A DNA stretch of 64,000 bases from Sipunculus nudus (GCA_026874595.1 CM049317.1:63878118-63942117); one strand, 5' to 3'. Positions 1 to 15,000 are shown, counted from the stretch's first letter. Notes: a model not told the origin generated them from the sequence alone. Translations and numbers: made by a program.

Positions 1-4
1 GCAG
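1..4 (+). CDS. Possible 3' end of an upstream exon of gene 1
   Basis: The window opens with GCAG followed by gtgagt, a strong donor consensus. If the exon ends in phase 1 (GCA G), the next exon's first two bases (GC) complete a glycine codon. That matches the Gly before the first cysteine in most later modules. Only four bases are visible, so this is inference. Confidence 0.35.
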
Positions 5-3000
5 GTGAGTATAAACCCAAAGACATTCAGTCTGTCAATTTAGGCATGTGCACCATGTTTACAAAAGCTGGTAGATTATTAGCTTATGCACATATCAAAT
101 TTTCTCAGTAATTATATGCAGTTCATCAGACGGAACCCAGGGTAAGTAAAAAATCTTAGGCATTAATATTATATGTCATTGATATATGTTTTGTGCTTGT
201 TCTTTTTCAGGCAGCAAATGTTTGTCCTGGCTGGTGGAGTGTCATGATGGTACATGTGTGACAAATGTCAGAAACTGTCGTAAGTATTGTCTAATGATGC
301 TACATCAGTCATTCATTCTTTTGTAAATTCAAATTGTGATGAGTGCACACTTGTGGGTGTGGCATTTTTGCCTGAAAGCTTGTGTTGAGAAACACAACGC
401 CTGGTACACAGGCTGTTTATTCTGTTATTTGCATATGTTTATAACATGTGGGGGGCCCATCAAAATAATCCAGACACATTTAACAAAGACACCTGGTGGC
501 AGATGAGATGAACTAAAGTATTGCAAATGGCAATTTGCAAATAGAGACCTTTCAGTTTCTGCATATACCAATATGCAACCCTCCACCTCTGGATACACGT
601 TTCTTTTTGTTTGTCAACATAAGCACATGCATGTATCATATTTGCAACAGTTTGTCTATAAACAAAGGTGATTAATACATCTGTAACAGAGACATTATAA
701 GGACAATTCTTAGCAGGAATTTCCTAAAGTTCATCAACATTCACTTGGAGTTAACAGAGAATCACAGAAATTCTACATATAAGACAGGTAAATACCTAGT
801 TAGCTCAGCTGACTGAAAGTCATCTGTGCTATAGCGATCACTCTTTGTCCGTCGTCCGTCTGTCCGTCTGTCCGTCTGTCTGTCTGTCCGTCTGTCCGTC
901 TGTCCGTCTGTCCGTCCGTTAACCAGGCACAAATCGTAACCGCTGGACCTAGAACCTTGTAACTTGGGATTCTGAGAGGTCCATAAAAAATCTCCTTGGA
1001 AACCAGAAATTAGGTATCTGTTACTCATATCCTTCGAGCTATGTGGCCCCTAAGTACCCCCCAGAAAAGTCAAAAATTTCATACAAAAACTTCAATATCT
1101 CATTAACTACTTGACTGATGGTCATGATTTTTGGCATACATATTGATCATGAGATGTTACATCACTTCCTGCAGACTGGTGGCGCCACCTGTATTTTTCG
1201 ATTTTTTACGAATTTTTTTCTCTATTTTTGAGACCTTTAAAAATGTGAACATCTGTTAACAAGGCACAAATCATAAAGACTGGACTTAGAATCTTAATTC
1301 TTGACACACTGAGAGGACCATGAAAAATCTCCTTGGAAACCAGAAATTAGGTCTCTGTTACCCATATCCTTTGAGCTATGGGGCCCCTAAGTACCCCCCA
1401 GAAAAGTCAAAAATTTCATACAAAAACTTCAATATCTCAATAACTACATCACTGATGGTCTTCATTTTTGGCATACATATTGATCATGAGATGTTCGATC
1501 AGTTCCTGCAGACTGGTGGCGCCACCTGTACTGTTTGATTTTTTACGATTTTTTCCTCTATTTTTGAGACCTTTGAGGATGCTGTCATCTGTTAGTGTGG
1601 CACAAATCAAAACGACTGGACCTAGAATCTTCATTTTCGACACACTGAGAGACCTATGAAAAGTCTCCATGGAAACCAGAAATTAGGTCTCTGTTACCCA
1701 TATCCTTCGAGCTATGGGGCCAAAAATTACCCCCCAGAATATTCAAAAATTTCATACAAAAACTTCAATATCTCAATAACTACATCACTGATGGTCTTCA
1801 TTTTTGGCATACATATTGATCATGAGATGTTCGATCAGTTCCTGCAGACTGGTGGCGCCACCTGTACTGTTTGATTTTTTACGATTTTTTCCTCTATTTT
1901 TGAGACCTTTGAGGATGCTGTCATCTGTTAGTGTGGCACAAATCATAACGACTGGACCTAGAATCTTCATTTTCGACACACTGAGAGACCTATGAAAAGT
2001 TTCCATGGAAACCAGAAATTAGGTCTCTGTTACCCATATCCTTCGAGCTATGGGGCCAAAAATTACCCCCCAGAATAGTCAAAAATTTCATACAAAAACT
2101 TCAATATCTCATTAACTGCATCACTGATGGTCATGATTTTCGACATACATATTGATCATGAGATGTTTCATCAGTTTGTGCAGACTGGTGGCGCCACCTG
2201 TATTTTTCAATGTTCACGAATTGTTTTCTCCATTTTTGAGACCTTTAAGGATGTAGTTATCTGTCAACAGGGTACAAATCGTAACGACTGGACCTAGAAT
2301 CTTCGTTCTTGACACACAGGGAGACCCATGATAAGTCTCCATGGAAACCTGAAATTTGGTCTCTGTTACCCATATCCTTTGAGCTATGGCACTCCAAAGT
2401 ACAGCTCAGAATAATGGAAAATTTGATACAAAAGCTAAAGTATCTGAACAACTAATGCAGAGATAACCATAATTGTTTGCATGGATATTGATCATGGAGT
2501 GTTTCATAAGTTTCTGCAGACTGGTGGCACCACCTGTATTTTTTCGTTTTTTTTTACGAAAATTTTCTGTATTTTTGAGACCTTTAAAGATATGAACATC
2601 TGTTAACAGGGCACAAATCATAAAAACTGGACCAAGAATCTTCATTCTTGACACACAGGGAGACCCATGAAAAGTCTCCATGGAAACTTAAAATTAGGTC
2701 TCTGTTACCCATATTCTTTAAGTTGTATGGGTCCAAAATACCCCCCCCCCCAGAATATTGGAAAATTTGATACAAAAACTGCAGTATTTCAATAACTACA
2801 ACACTGATGGTCATGATTTTCGGCATACATATTGATCATGAGCTGTTCCATCAGTTTCTGCAGACTGGGTGTGCCACCTCTATTTTTTTTTTTCAAATTT
2901 TTACGAATTTTTTTCTTTTTTTTGAGACCTTTAAAGATGTGGTTATCTGTCAACAGGGTACAAATCGCAACAACTGGACCTAGAATCTTCATTCTTGTCA

Positions 3001-6000
3001 TGCAAGGAGGCCCATGAAAGGTGCCTGTGGAAACTTGAAATTAGGTCTCTGTTACCCATATCCTTCAAGCTATAGGACTCCGAAGTATCCCTCAGAATAA
3101 TGGACAATTTGATACAAAAACTGAAGTATCTGAACAACTAATGCAGAGATCACCATGATTTTTTGCATGGGTATTGACCATTAAGTGTTTTTATTAGTTT
3201 CTGCAGACTGGTGGAGCCACCTGTATTTTTGTATCCGCCAAAACGAAGTTTTGCGGATTCTATGTTTTTGACCGAGTTCCTCCGCTGCCGCGGCGTTCGT
3301 TTCCAGAGAGCTCCTCGGAGACTAATGGACCGATTTTTCCCAAACTTACACCTATTATCGGGTCACATGTGAACTGGTGCCTAACCAATTTGCATTGACC
3401 TCTGACCTTTCCTCTCTATCCAGTGTCCATTTGTGGGTCTGTTTCCACTCATAAACCCTCATATCTCGGGAACCGTTTGACCGATCAGGAAATAAAATTG
3501 ATACAAATGTAGCCCTTGGATTGCTTTATAACATACACAAAAAATGGTGGCGCCACCTGTAACCATGTTTGCACAGTGTCCATCTGTTCATCTGCCTTGG
3601 GTTAAAATCACTCATATCTCTGCAGTGAATTGACTAATTCACCTGAAATTCGTCATGTGTATACATCCAGGATAGCTTTCTTGATTTTATGACAGGTGGC
3701 GCCACCTACGTTCACGTTCACACTGATGACATCCAAGCTTATATCTCGGGAACCGTTTGACCGATCAGGAAATAAAATTTATACAAATGTAGCCCTTTGA
3801 TAGCTCTGTAACATACACAAAAAATGGTGGCGCCACCTGTAACAATGTTTGCACAGCGTCTGTCTGTTAGTCTGCCGTGGCCTAAAATTACTCATTTCTC
3901 TGTAGTGGATCGACATAACTGCCTAAAATTTTGCAGGTTTATACATCGTGGACAGCTTTCTTGATTTTATGACAGGTGGCGCCACCTACATTCTAGTTAA
4001 CGCTGGACACATCCAAGCTCATATCTCAGGAACCATTTGACCGATTGGGCCAAAATTGTGCATGTGTTTAGATCTCACATAGGTCTTTATCATACACAAA
4101 ACTGGAGGGGTTACCTGGAAAGATTTTTGCACAGTGTTTGTCTGTTTGTCTGCCATGGGCAAAAATCACTCATATACATGTAGTGGTTTGACTTTTCTGC
4201 CTAAAATTTTGCAGGTGTATACAACTTGGACAGCTTTCTGGATTTGTGGTAGGTGGCACAACCTACATACACATTTAGGCTGCAGACATCCATGCTAATA
4301 TGCAACATACCTCACTCTATTTCCCCTTGCCACTCAATCCATGCCTCACTATCTGATTTTGGCAGATACATGTAGTCACTTGTCGGTTACCCGTATTCTA
4401 GTTTTAAAAGTTTACACATTTTTCTCTATTTTTGAGATATATAAATACAGACTAAATCTTGGCCTGTTGGTTAATCTGTTTGATGCTTAGTTGAATGGGT
4501 ATATACTACCATTCTGATGATAAAATTTCCTTTTGCGAATCTCTTCCCAGTCAGCTGAGCGTCATGACCCATGGGTCACTTGTTTTATTGTTGAAACTTG
4601 ATATGAATCAAATTAAGTGCATAATATTTTGAATTTCATCAAATAGTTTTTTATGATGTTACAGGTGCTCTTTTTAGTATGTGACATGGGCGTAACTCCT
4701 GTGGTGGCACTTGTGTCTGGCCACATATTACATTCTCTGTTTAATCCGTACTGGTTGAACTCTCATTGTCATGTAAGCCTTGGGCTTTCACGCCTGGTCG
4801 TAGGTCACGTGATGAGCCTGGTGTTTGGAGATACAGCGATGTTTTTCTAGAGAATTCCTGGAATGCATGTTATGCAAGATCTTATAGACTGTTCGAGAAG
4901 TGGAAAATTCTCGGCTTGGGGTGTGAAGGTATATAAAGGGGCTGTGTTTTAGAACGGAAAGGGCAGAGCAGCAGAGCAGATTCCAGCGGACGCAGAAGTC
5001 TGTGTCAGGACCTTATCCGACAAATGCAGCAATTACAGATTTTAAAAGACTTTCTCGTGGATTTTATGTAATTGGACTTCAGTTTACTTTCTGGGTTGTT
5101 GCAAGAACTTTACAGTGGACTGTCATTCTCCAAGAGTATACATTTAGGGAACTTATCGTGGTGACGGTGTTGGTACCAGGTACTCTGCACATTATTTTCT
5201 ATGTGATTGTATTGACTTGTTGCTATACCACTGTTTTACTGTATAATTGTATTGAATTAGTGTATTGTATTGTTAGGGTTGTTTTAAGAATAAATTATTG
5301 TTATTTGTTAACAAAAAACCACTGACTTCTTTATTCATTCCCCTAGACATTATTGTTACAGAATCTGATTTGTTTTTATCTCCATTACAAAATTTGTGTT
5401 CATCACGCATATGGATCTGTTTATATTAGGTTCCGTAACAATGAAAACATGATATTATCCAAGGTAATTTATGAGTTCACTTATTTTCAGCGGGACAGTG
5501 TTCATGGTTTGAGAAACGATGCCCAAATGGTAAATGTGTCGGCTCTTTTCAACCATGCCGTGAGTATCAGTTGATTTTGAAATGGTCGTGAAATGTGCCT
5601 CACTTAATAACTTGAAAAACCTGAAAAATTCCCTCACAAGCAAAGATACCCTGTTTTTATGGTAAACTCTGTTGTGGATACAAATGGATTGTGCAATCAC
5701 AGAATGTTTGATCAGAAGCATAAAAGTATTATACTGAAGCAAAATAAAGTTATAACTTTTGATGTGTACTCCCATATCTACAATATGATGTTCTTGTGAA
5801 ATCTGTAATTTAGAAAAAAATATTTTATTAGGGCCCTACTTGAAAGCAGTGTTCTCTAGTAATCACCGTGTCAGTCTGTCTGTCCTCCTGTCCATCAGTC
5901 AGGGATTCTTAATTTCACATGCAGTGTCTCAAAAAGAACTTGCTTGATTTTTCTCAAATTCACAGGGGAAACTTTTGGCCTATCAGGGGTCCAAACTTAA

Positions 6001-9000
6001 CCAATTACAGATCTGTCAGAATTCTTGTATGGCTGCCAGAGCACAATCAGTGTTTTTAGCTCAGCTGACTTTCAGTCATGCTGGGTTATAGCGATGGGTC
6101 TTTGTCCGGCGTCCTTCCGTCTGTCCGTCCGGCCGGCCGTCCGGCTGTTAGCAGGGCACAAATCGTAACCATAGGGGCTAGGGCCATGAACCCTATGCAG
6201 TCTTAGAGGTTCTAAAAAGATCTCCTTGCAAACCTGAAATTAGGTCACTGCGACCTATATTCTCGAAGTTATGGGTGTGTTTGCACCCCCCAGAAATAAT
6301 TCTTTTAGCCAAAATTTTCATCCCAAACCTTCCATCTTTCACATACAGCTCACCTACCAACAGGGGAAGAACCATAATTATTTTGAGGTCACAAGGTCAA
6401 AGGTCAAGGTCACAGAACCAACTTCTTTGAAAAGCCTCAGGATGCATTTTAAGCCAAACCTTTCATCCCAATTCTTTGATCTTTCACATATAGCTCACCT
6501 ACTAAGTGGGAGAAGAATCCTATAGATGTTGAGGTCACAAGGTCAAAGGTCAGGGTCACAGGATCCACTTCTTTGAAAAGGTTGTGGACACATTTCAAGC
6601 TAGACCTTTCATTCCAAACCTTTCAGCACTGATATCGCTTCTCTGCCAACAGGGGGAAAAGACCTGTTGATTTTGAGGTCAGAGGTCAAGTTCACAGCAC
6701 CCTCTTCTTGCGTGGAGTCATTTTCAGGCAAACTTTTCAATCTATACTTTCCATCTGTCATATATGGCTTACCATATATAATAGGAGAAGAAGCCTATTG
6801 ATGTTGAGTTCAAAAGGTCAAAGGTCAATGTCACAATATTGTTTTAAATGCTTGTGAACATATTTCAAGTGCAACTGTTCAACCCAAACCTTCAGTCTTT
6901 CACATATGCCACATCTATGCATCACTGAATTTGATTCAAACTTCATATTTATGGGTCTTTTTGCATGAAGAAATAACTAATTGATTTTCAGGTCAGCTGG
7001 TCAGGAGGTTAAAGGTTGCAGGTCTAAGTTATTCACTCATTGGTTGCCAAGTAATTATACCCAGCCAGATGTAAGTGGTTAGTAGTTACCAATCATTTAG
7101 AAATAATCCAGTGGATATGTGGGCAAAAGGCCAAGGTCTTAGGTCAGGGATGTTCACAATAACTTATTTTGTAGACCATCTCTATTTTTCTTGTTTTCTT
7201 GTATATATAACCATATGGCACTCACAACTGGTACATCTCACTATGTGCCCATAATTGTCAGTGACACTTGTGATATATGACTCCCTTTTGTATTAGCTCA
7301 TGGAGTGATAAGGATATATCATTAGTGCATAACAAAAACACTGTTGCCAGAATGCTTTGGCCAGGCATTAAGACTATGAGAGTTAAGTGTTAAGTTTAGC
7401 TACTGATTTATAAAATGATGGGAACATTTTGCAGTTTATATCATGGAATCATAGCAATAAACTTAGTTTTCTAGATATCTGAATATTATTATACAAATCA
7501 TCAGATATACCAGCAAATGTTTGTTCTGATAATATGTGGGTCTGTACCTGGATTTAGGATGGCTTTATTTGATTACAAGACTCTTAGTGATGCTTTCTGC
7601 ATTTCTTTTCTTTTAGGTTTTGCAGTTTACCTACCCTGCTGACCCAATTGAATAGCAAGCTGATAATTAAAACAAATTGGACTTGCACTTTTTACATTTG
7701 CATGTTCATAAATCTGATATGAGAGCTCTCCAACCTGATCATGCCTTTTGAATTGTTTTGGACATTCATAACTGTTACATTCTTTGAAGCAATTGCTACA
7801 AGTTTAGAGTCTTATTGGAGGATGTGTGACTTGTCAGAAAACCATTATGTCTGCCAGGTAGCCATTTTAGAAATCCTTTTGCCAGGACAGTTTCTGTGAT
7901 TTTTTTATGATGTTTGGTCTCTTTTAGAGGATGTTTGTTGTTCAATTTCCAACCTGTCAGAAATCCAATATGGCCACCAGGACGCCATCTTTAAATTCCT
8001 TTAGAACATATTATCTCAAGAACTATTAAAGTGAATGCAGTGGGATGTATATTAATGTAATCTTGCATTGGGTCAAAGATTTCTTAATAAATATGACCAT
8101 CATTTATGAATGCTCAGTACAGTTGGCTTGTATTGAATAAAAATTAATATGGAAGCACCCGTTTCACAATAATTCTTGCATGGATTTCCTTGATCTTTTG
8201 CTATATTTTGATCTTATATGTGGCCTGTGTGGTATTCCTTTTGAGACTGACAGGTATCGAGCAAGTTGTGGGATTAGTTCCTGATAGCTCAACAACCATA
8301 CATTTTGCCTCAGACCATCATTCACTATGTTTTAACCAGACATATATGATAAGAATTTATGGCAATGTAGAAAAATCAAACTAAATTGGCATATAGGTTC
8401 TGCAACAATTTTACTAGAAGTTGTGAATTGCAGCCCATGATGTCGCAGGTCATGCTTGGCAGCTGAGCGTCATGACCCATGGGTCACTTGTTTTTTTTTT
8501 TGCAAGCATTATCTCAAAAAGAATACATTTGATCTTTCACCATATCACAGGGATGATTGGCATCTAGGAGGGCTCCAGATCTATCGAATAACAGACCTGT
8601 TTTATTCCAATATGGCTACCGGAGCACATTCAGTGATTTTTCTTTTACGCACAATATTTGAAAGAGAATATGCTTGATCTTTCTCAAATGCACAGGGATC
8701 ATTGGTGCCTGTGAGGCCTCTAGACCTATTGAATAACAGACCTATTCAAAAAAGGAATGAAGCCACCATAGCATAATCAATTATTTTTTTTCCACACAGT
8801 ATCTAAATCATTATATATTTCATCTTTCTCAAATTCATAGGAATTATTGCTGTCAATAAGTGCTCACCCTCTATCAAATTACAGACCTGCCCAAATTCTG
8901 GGATGGGTGCCACAAAGTAATCGCTAATTTTCTTTCAAGCCTAGTATTTCAGAGATACATTTTTCCACCTTTCTCTAATTATCAGGGGCAATTGGTGCCT

Positions 9001-12000
9001 ATGAGGGTTCAAGCTGGATTAGCCAGTATGGCCACCTGAGCACAATCACTGATCCTAGCTCAGCTGACTATAAGTCATCTGAGCTATAGTCGTGGTCCTT
9101 TGTCCATCGTCCGTCTGTCCGGCCGGCCGGCCGTTGACAGGGCACGTTCTGAAACAGTTGGACCTACAATTCCAAAATTTTGCATACCATTAGATGTCCC
9201 GAAAATCTCCTACCATACCGCAAATTGGGTCATTAGGACTTCGTTCCTTTGAGATATTAAGGAAAAACCTCAATTTTCCATAAAAAGGCCATTGTTACAC
9301 TTCAAGGCTGCCTAATATCAAAACCACTGATCTGTTTTTGATCTTATTTAGAATTCACATTCTTTTATACATTTTCTATGAACATACAAAAACTTAGGTC
9401 AGTGTTTGGTATTATTTTGAAGTTATGGGCCAAAATATAATGCAATTTAAAAAAATCAGGAAATATATTTACTCACCTAACATGAGAATTGCTGAAGCTA
9501 GAGACTTTTTTCCAGGAATATAACTTTATTTAATCAAGATTCAATTGTTTACCCAAAATTAGATCTGAATTTTGCAAATTTTTCAAGTTATTAGCATAAA
9601 TAAAAAACCAGTACCTTAAATTTTGTCCATATTTGGCAATGGCTCGTTTTTTTCCCTTTAAGCACTGTTGATTTAATTTTCACAGAATATATACATAAGG
9701 ATTTAATCTTTTAAAATCTGAAATTTCAAAGGAATTGATTGAAAAGAGTAGCTTTTATTCAAGTTTTCATACACCATGTCACTTTGTAGTTTAGCCTTCA
9801 CTTGCATTATGTAACCCACCCCAGGCAGCTTGCCTTGGCTGAGCTTGGCCACTACCAGCAGGCTTCCCCTCTGCCCTGCACTCCCCCCCCCCCCCCCAGA
9901 TGGTGCATAAACTAGATGAATGTTATTATTTTTTTGTATTTTATTCATTCTTATTCTAGGCTATGCTACATTTTAGATTTTGTATTGTACCACCAGTGTT
10001 ACAATGATTAAAGTGCACATTTAAATTGTGTCCACAAAGTGGTGTATTGCAATGAAAGTGTGGATGTTCATCAGATAAGTAATTCCTTACTTCAGAAGAG
10101 TAAAAACTTCACCAGGTGTGAAATTGACTATTAATTCCAGTAATAAATTAAAGCTGGGATAGTAATTAGCACATTGATATTGTTTGTTCCTCATTCAACC
10201 AACAGTGTGTATATTTTATTTGAAAAGATGTTTTATTTTATCAAATTTACTGAATCTTTTATTTTATTTAGGTGAATAAAATTAAGCATATACTGAAAAC
10301 TCCAATGTGCAAAACTTTTTAATAGTGATTCAGGGAATAATCTTGTAGATGCCATGTTGTGGCATTATTTTCTTTTAAATTCAGTTTAAACATTTGCGAT
10401 TTAAAAATAATAAAATATATGTGTATGCATAATATGACCCAATATGAGCTACACTCTGGATATATAATGATTGCAACTTTTGCAACAATTCTAATATTTT
10501 AACTTATATTTTCAGTTTTTTTACTCTGTATATGTAATGATTGCAACTTTTGCAACAATTCTTATATTTTAACTTATATTTTCAGTTTTTTTATTAAAAA
10601 TTTATAAAACTTGTAAATAAAAAAATGATTCAAATAAAAAACTTCTTAATGGAAAAAGTGGATATGCTAAAAAAATACGCTTATATATAGACTTAAATGC
10701 ATTATTCCCTTGAAAGTGAAATAAAGGTATTAGTCCATTCTGTCTATTTGCCTGTCCATCTGTAAATTTTCATATGCATCACAGTTTCTCAAATCTTTTA
10801 CTGTTTTTCTTCATGACAGTCTTGTCAGAGTATTAGTTTGCAATCATATATTTAGAACTTTACTATAACCAAGTAGGAGGGCCCCTTTCTTCTTAGCTTC
10901 TCATATTCTTATATAAATGAAAAACATTACAATAGAATATTTCTACATCCACCTTCGTGCTGCCCTCACTTTTCCCTTCTCCGAATCCCATCCCAAAGTC
11001 AGCCTCAGTAAACAAGAACAAGATGAATCAGATATATTCATACTTTAATATTTTGTATAACTATTCATCCATAGGTACTTATGTACATGCCAGAAATTAT
11101 GTCAATATTGTGTAATATGTAGACATAGTGGGCATCACAATAATGTACCTTGTAAAGACTAAAGAGATATTGTGTCATACAGTCACAAATTCATAAATCC
11201 CTTCATCAGCATAGTTAATCATAACATCATATCTGTCAAATTGAAAGCTTGCAGACTTCCATACACTTTAGATCCTTCAACAAGTAACCTTATCATCATT
11301 CTACTACTGCTTATTACCGCTGTCATTGCATTCATATTTGCTCAAATATATCACAATTTTCAACCCCTCCTAAATAAATAAAAAATAAACCACTATATTT
11401 TTCTCTATTAATTATTCAGTCAGGTAATTTCATTTATCATTTACTCACATATTACATTACATTCCTTTATAATAGCCCAACATGTCCATGATATTCATAA
11501 GCTTTATCGACTCGATATAGTATCACAGTGGAGAAACATTTATAGTCCAATCACGATCAGCTGTGCGCCGTGACCCATGGGTCCCTTGTCTTTCATGAAT
11601 ATTTTACAGAACAATGACACCCATGAGGGGATCAGTGCTTTCAATTTCACATTCCTGTAAAAACCAGTTTCTCAAAAATCATTTTTCAAAAATGTTTAGA
11701 TTCTTCTTTGATTTTTCTAAAGATTGGTTTCTTTTAGATTATTTGTGGTAGTAAATTTCAGAACAATCTGACATTTAATACAGCCCCAGGGCTGCCCATT
11801 TAGAACTGGCAATCAAGGGGCCCTTATTGAAGACCTTTAAGGTGCCATACCTTAATTCAGTTTTAATAGTTTTTATTCAAAAAACATTTTAATTGGAATA
11901 TATTGCATTGTTGTTTATATCAGCTTTGATTTGTTTAAGTTTCAGAGCTTTTTTCATTTATTTGTGTATTATTTCCAGCTGGGGAGTGTAGAATTGGGCA

Positions 12001-15000
12001 GAAAAAATGTCCTGATGGTATATGCCGAAGACGTTGTTGTAAGTGCTCCTTCATGCATGCCAGTTGATCCTGTTAAACTTTTGCATTAACTTCACCTGAT
12101 TAATTTGTAACCTCGTTGGATTTTCACCTTAGCTGACTAAAAGTCATCTGAGCTATAACGATCACTCTTTGTCCATCAAAAATATGATTTTGAGCAACAA
12201 GAGTCAGACAGGCTTAAATTTTCTCCAGTTGGGCCTAGAATCTCCTAATGTGACAGTTATGGAGGTCACGGGTAAATATCCTTAAACTCATGAAATTAGA
12301 TCAACATGACCTATTTTTTTTTAGCTATAGGAAAAGGCATAATTTAAGCACCATGAAAGTCCTTCTGCTCATAGTTCAAGGTTCCTAAATAAACATTTTT
12401 TACCAGATCATAACATCAGTAATTAATACATGCTTCACATGTATGTCAAATCATGGCCCATGGGTCACTTTTTAGCTCAGCTGACTGTAAGTCATCTGAG
12501 CTATAGCGATCACCCTTTGTCCATCATCCGTCTGTCTAGCTGTCTGTCTGTCCGTCCGTCCATTAACCTGGCACAAATCGTAACCGCTGGCCCTAGAAAC
12601 TTGTAACATGACATTCTGAGAGGTCCATGAAAAATCTCCTTGGAAACCAGAAATGATGTCTCTGTTACCCATATCCTTCGAGCTATGGGGCCCCAAAGTA
12701 CCCCCCAGAATAGTCCAAAATTTCATACAAAAACTTCAATATATCATTAACTACACCACTGATGGTCATGATTTTTGGCATACATATTGATCATCAGATG
12801 TTCCATTAGTTCCTGCAGACTGGTGGCGCCACCTGTATTTTTTTATTTTTTACGAATTTTTTTCTCTATTTTTGAGACCTTTTAAAATGTGAACATCTGT
12901 TAACAGGGCACAAATCGTTAAGACTGGACCTAGAATCTTCATTCTTGACACACTGAGAGACCTGTAAAAGGTTTCCATGGAAACCAGGAATTAGGTCTCT
13001 GTTACCCATATCCTCCAAGTTATGGGGCCCCAAAATACCCCTCAGAATAGTCAAAAATTTCATTCAAAAACTTCAATATCTCATTAACTACATCACTGAT
13101 GGTCATGATTTTTGGCATACATATTGATCATGAGATGTTTCATCAGTTTCTGCAGACTGGTGGCGCCACCTGTATTTTTCAATTTTTTACGAATTATTTT
13201 CTCTATTTTTGAGACCTTTTAAAATGTGAACATCTGTTAACAGGGCACAAATCGTAAAGACTGGACCAAGAATCTTCATTCTTGACACAGTGAGAGTCCT
13301 ATGAAAAGTCTCCATGGAAACCAGAAATAAGGTCTCTGTTACCCATATCCTTTGAGCTGTGGGGCTCCCAATTACCCCCCCCCCCCCCTCCAGAATAATG
13401 GAAAATTTGATAAAAAAAAACTGCAACATCTCAATAACTACAACACTGATGGTCATGATTTTTGGCATACATATTGATGAAGAGGTGTTCCATCAGTTCC
13501 TGGAAACTGGTGGCGCCACCTGTTTTTTTTACAAATTTTTACGAATTTTTTTCTCTATTTTTTTTAGACCTTTAAGGATGTAGATATCTGTCAACAGGGT
13601 ACAAATCGTAACGACTGGACCTAGAATCTTCATTCTTGACACACAGGGAGACCTATGAAAAGTCTCCATAGAAACCTGAAATTAGGTCTCTGTTACCCAT
13701 ATCCTTTGAGCTATGGCTCTCCAAAGTACAGCTCAGAATAATGGAAAATTTGATACAAAAGCTGAAGTATCTGAACAACTAATGCAGAGATCACCATAAT
13801 TGTTTTCATGGATATTGATCATTGAGTGTTTCATCAGTTTCTGCAGACTGGTGGCACCATCTGTATTTGTTCGGGTGTTTTTACAAATTTTTTTCTCAAT
13901 TTTTGAGACCATCTATTAACAGGGTACAAATCATAACAACTGGACCAAGAATCTTCATTCTTGACACACAGGGAGACCCATGAAAAGTCTCCATGGAAAC
14001 CTGAAATTAGGTCTTTGTTACCTTTATCCTTCAAGCTGTAGGACTCAGAAGTACCCCCCAGAATAATGGAAAATTTGATACAAAGCCTTTAAGCTGTATG
14101 GCTTCAAAAGAACCCCCAGAATAATGAAAAATTTGATACAAAAGCTGAAGTATCTGAACAACTAGTACAGAGATCACCATAATTGTTTGCATGGATATTG
14201 ATCATTGAGTGTTTCATCAGTTTCTGCAGACTGGTGGCACCATCTGTATTTGTTCGGGTGTTTTTACAAATTTTTTTCTCAATTTTTGAGACCTTTAAAG
14301 ATATGAACATCTGTTAACAGGGTACAAATCATAACAACTGGACCAAGAATCTTCATTCTTGACACACAGGGAGACCCATGAAAAGTCTCCATGGAAACCT
14401 GAAATTCGGTCTCTGTTACCTGTATCCTTCAAGCTATAGGACTCAGAAGTACCCCCCAGAATAATGGAAAATTTGATACAAAGCCTTTGAGCTGTATGGC
14501 TTCAAAAGAACCCCCAGAATAATGAAAAATTTGATACAAAAACTGCCGTATCTCGAAAACGCCAACACTGATGTTCATGGTTTTTGCCATACATATTGAT
14601 CATGAGGTGTTACATCAGTTTCTGCAGACTGGGTGTGCCACCACTATTTTTTTTTTCAAATTTTTACGAATTTTTTTCTCTATTTTTTTAGACCTTTAAA
14701 GATGTTGTTATCTGTGAACAGGGTACAAATCCTAACAACTGGACCTAGATTCTTCATTCTTGTAATACAAGGAGGCCCATGAAAAGTGTCTTTGGAAACC
14801 TGAAATTCGGTCTCTGTTACCTGTATCCTTCAAGCTATAGGACTCAGAAGTACCCCCCAGAATAATGGAAAATTTGATACAAATGGTGAAGTATCTAAAC
14901 AACTAATGCAGAGATCACCATGATTCTTTGCATGGATATTGACCATGTGTTTTTATTAGTTTCTGCAGACTTGTGGAGCCACCTGTATTTTTTTAAAGTT

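Larger units (their letters stand above)
801..4582 (+). mobile_element. F1 Helitron/Helentron-like non-autonomous element, copy 1 (interrupted by element B)
   Basis: The 5' end is TAGCTCAGCTGACT with the partner AGTCATCTGTGCTA, an imperfect hairpin (other copies read CTGAGCT), followed by TATAGCGATCAC and a GTCC/GTCT tract. The 3' end is CAGCTGAGC, then the 14-bp perfect palindrome TGACCCATGGGTCA, then CTTG before T-rich flank. No protein is encoded. The interior is a tandem array of about 336-bp units. Terminal hairpins, absence of terminal inverted repeats proper and T/T flanks fit the Helentron-like class. Confidence 0.7.

Noticed and set aside
1320-3137. Many 60-107-codon frames on both strands (also 12472-14310 and 22500-24338)
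   Set aside because: They recur once per 336-bp unit of the F1 array, on both strands, with no domain. They are by-products of the repeat.
920-3230. Regularly spaced repeats as a CRISPR array
   Set aside because: Units are about 336 bp, nearly identical along their whole length, without short repeat/unique spacer alternation, and the DNA is animal.
5002-5325. 107-codon hydrophobic frame
   Set aside because: It lies within the candidate LTR between TATA box and AATAAA. It has no homology I recognise and no splice context. The hydrophobicity follows from T-rich sequence.
7600-7660. Exon after the acceptor-like tttcttttag (also at 48241)
   Set aside because: The same sequence occurs in both element A copies. 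The frame has early stops and lacks the module pattern.
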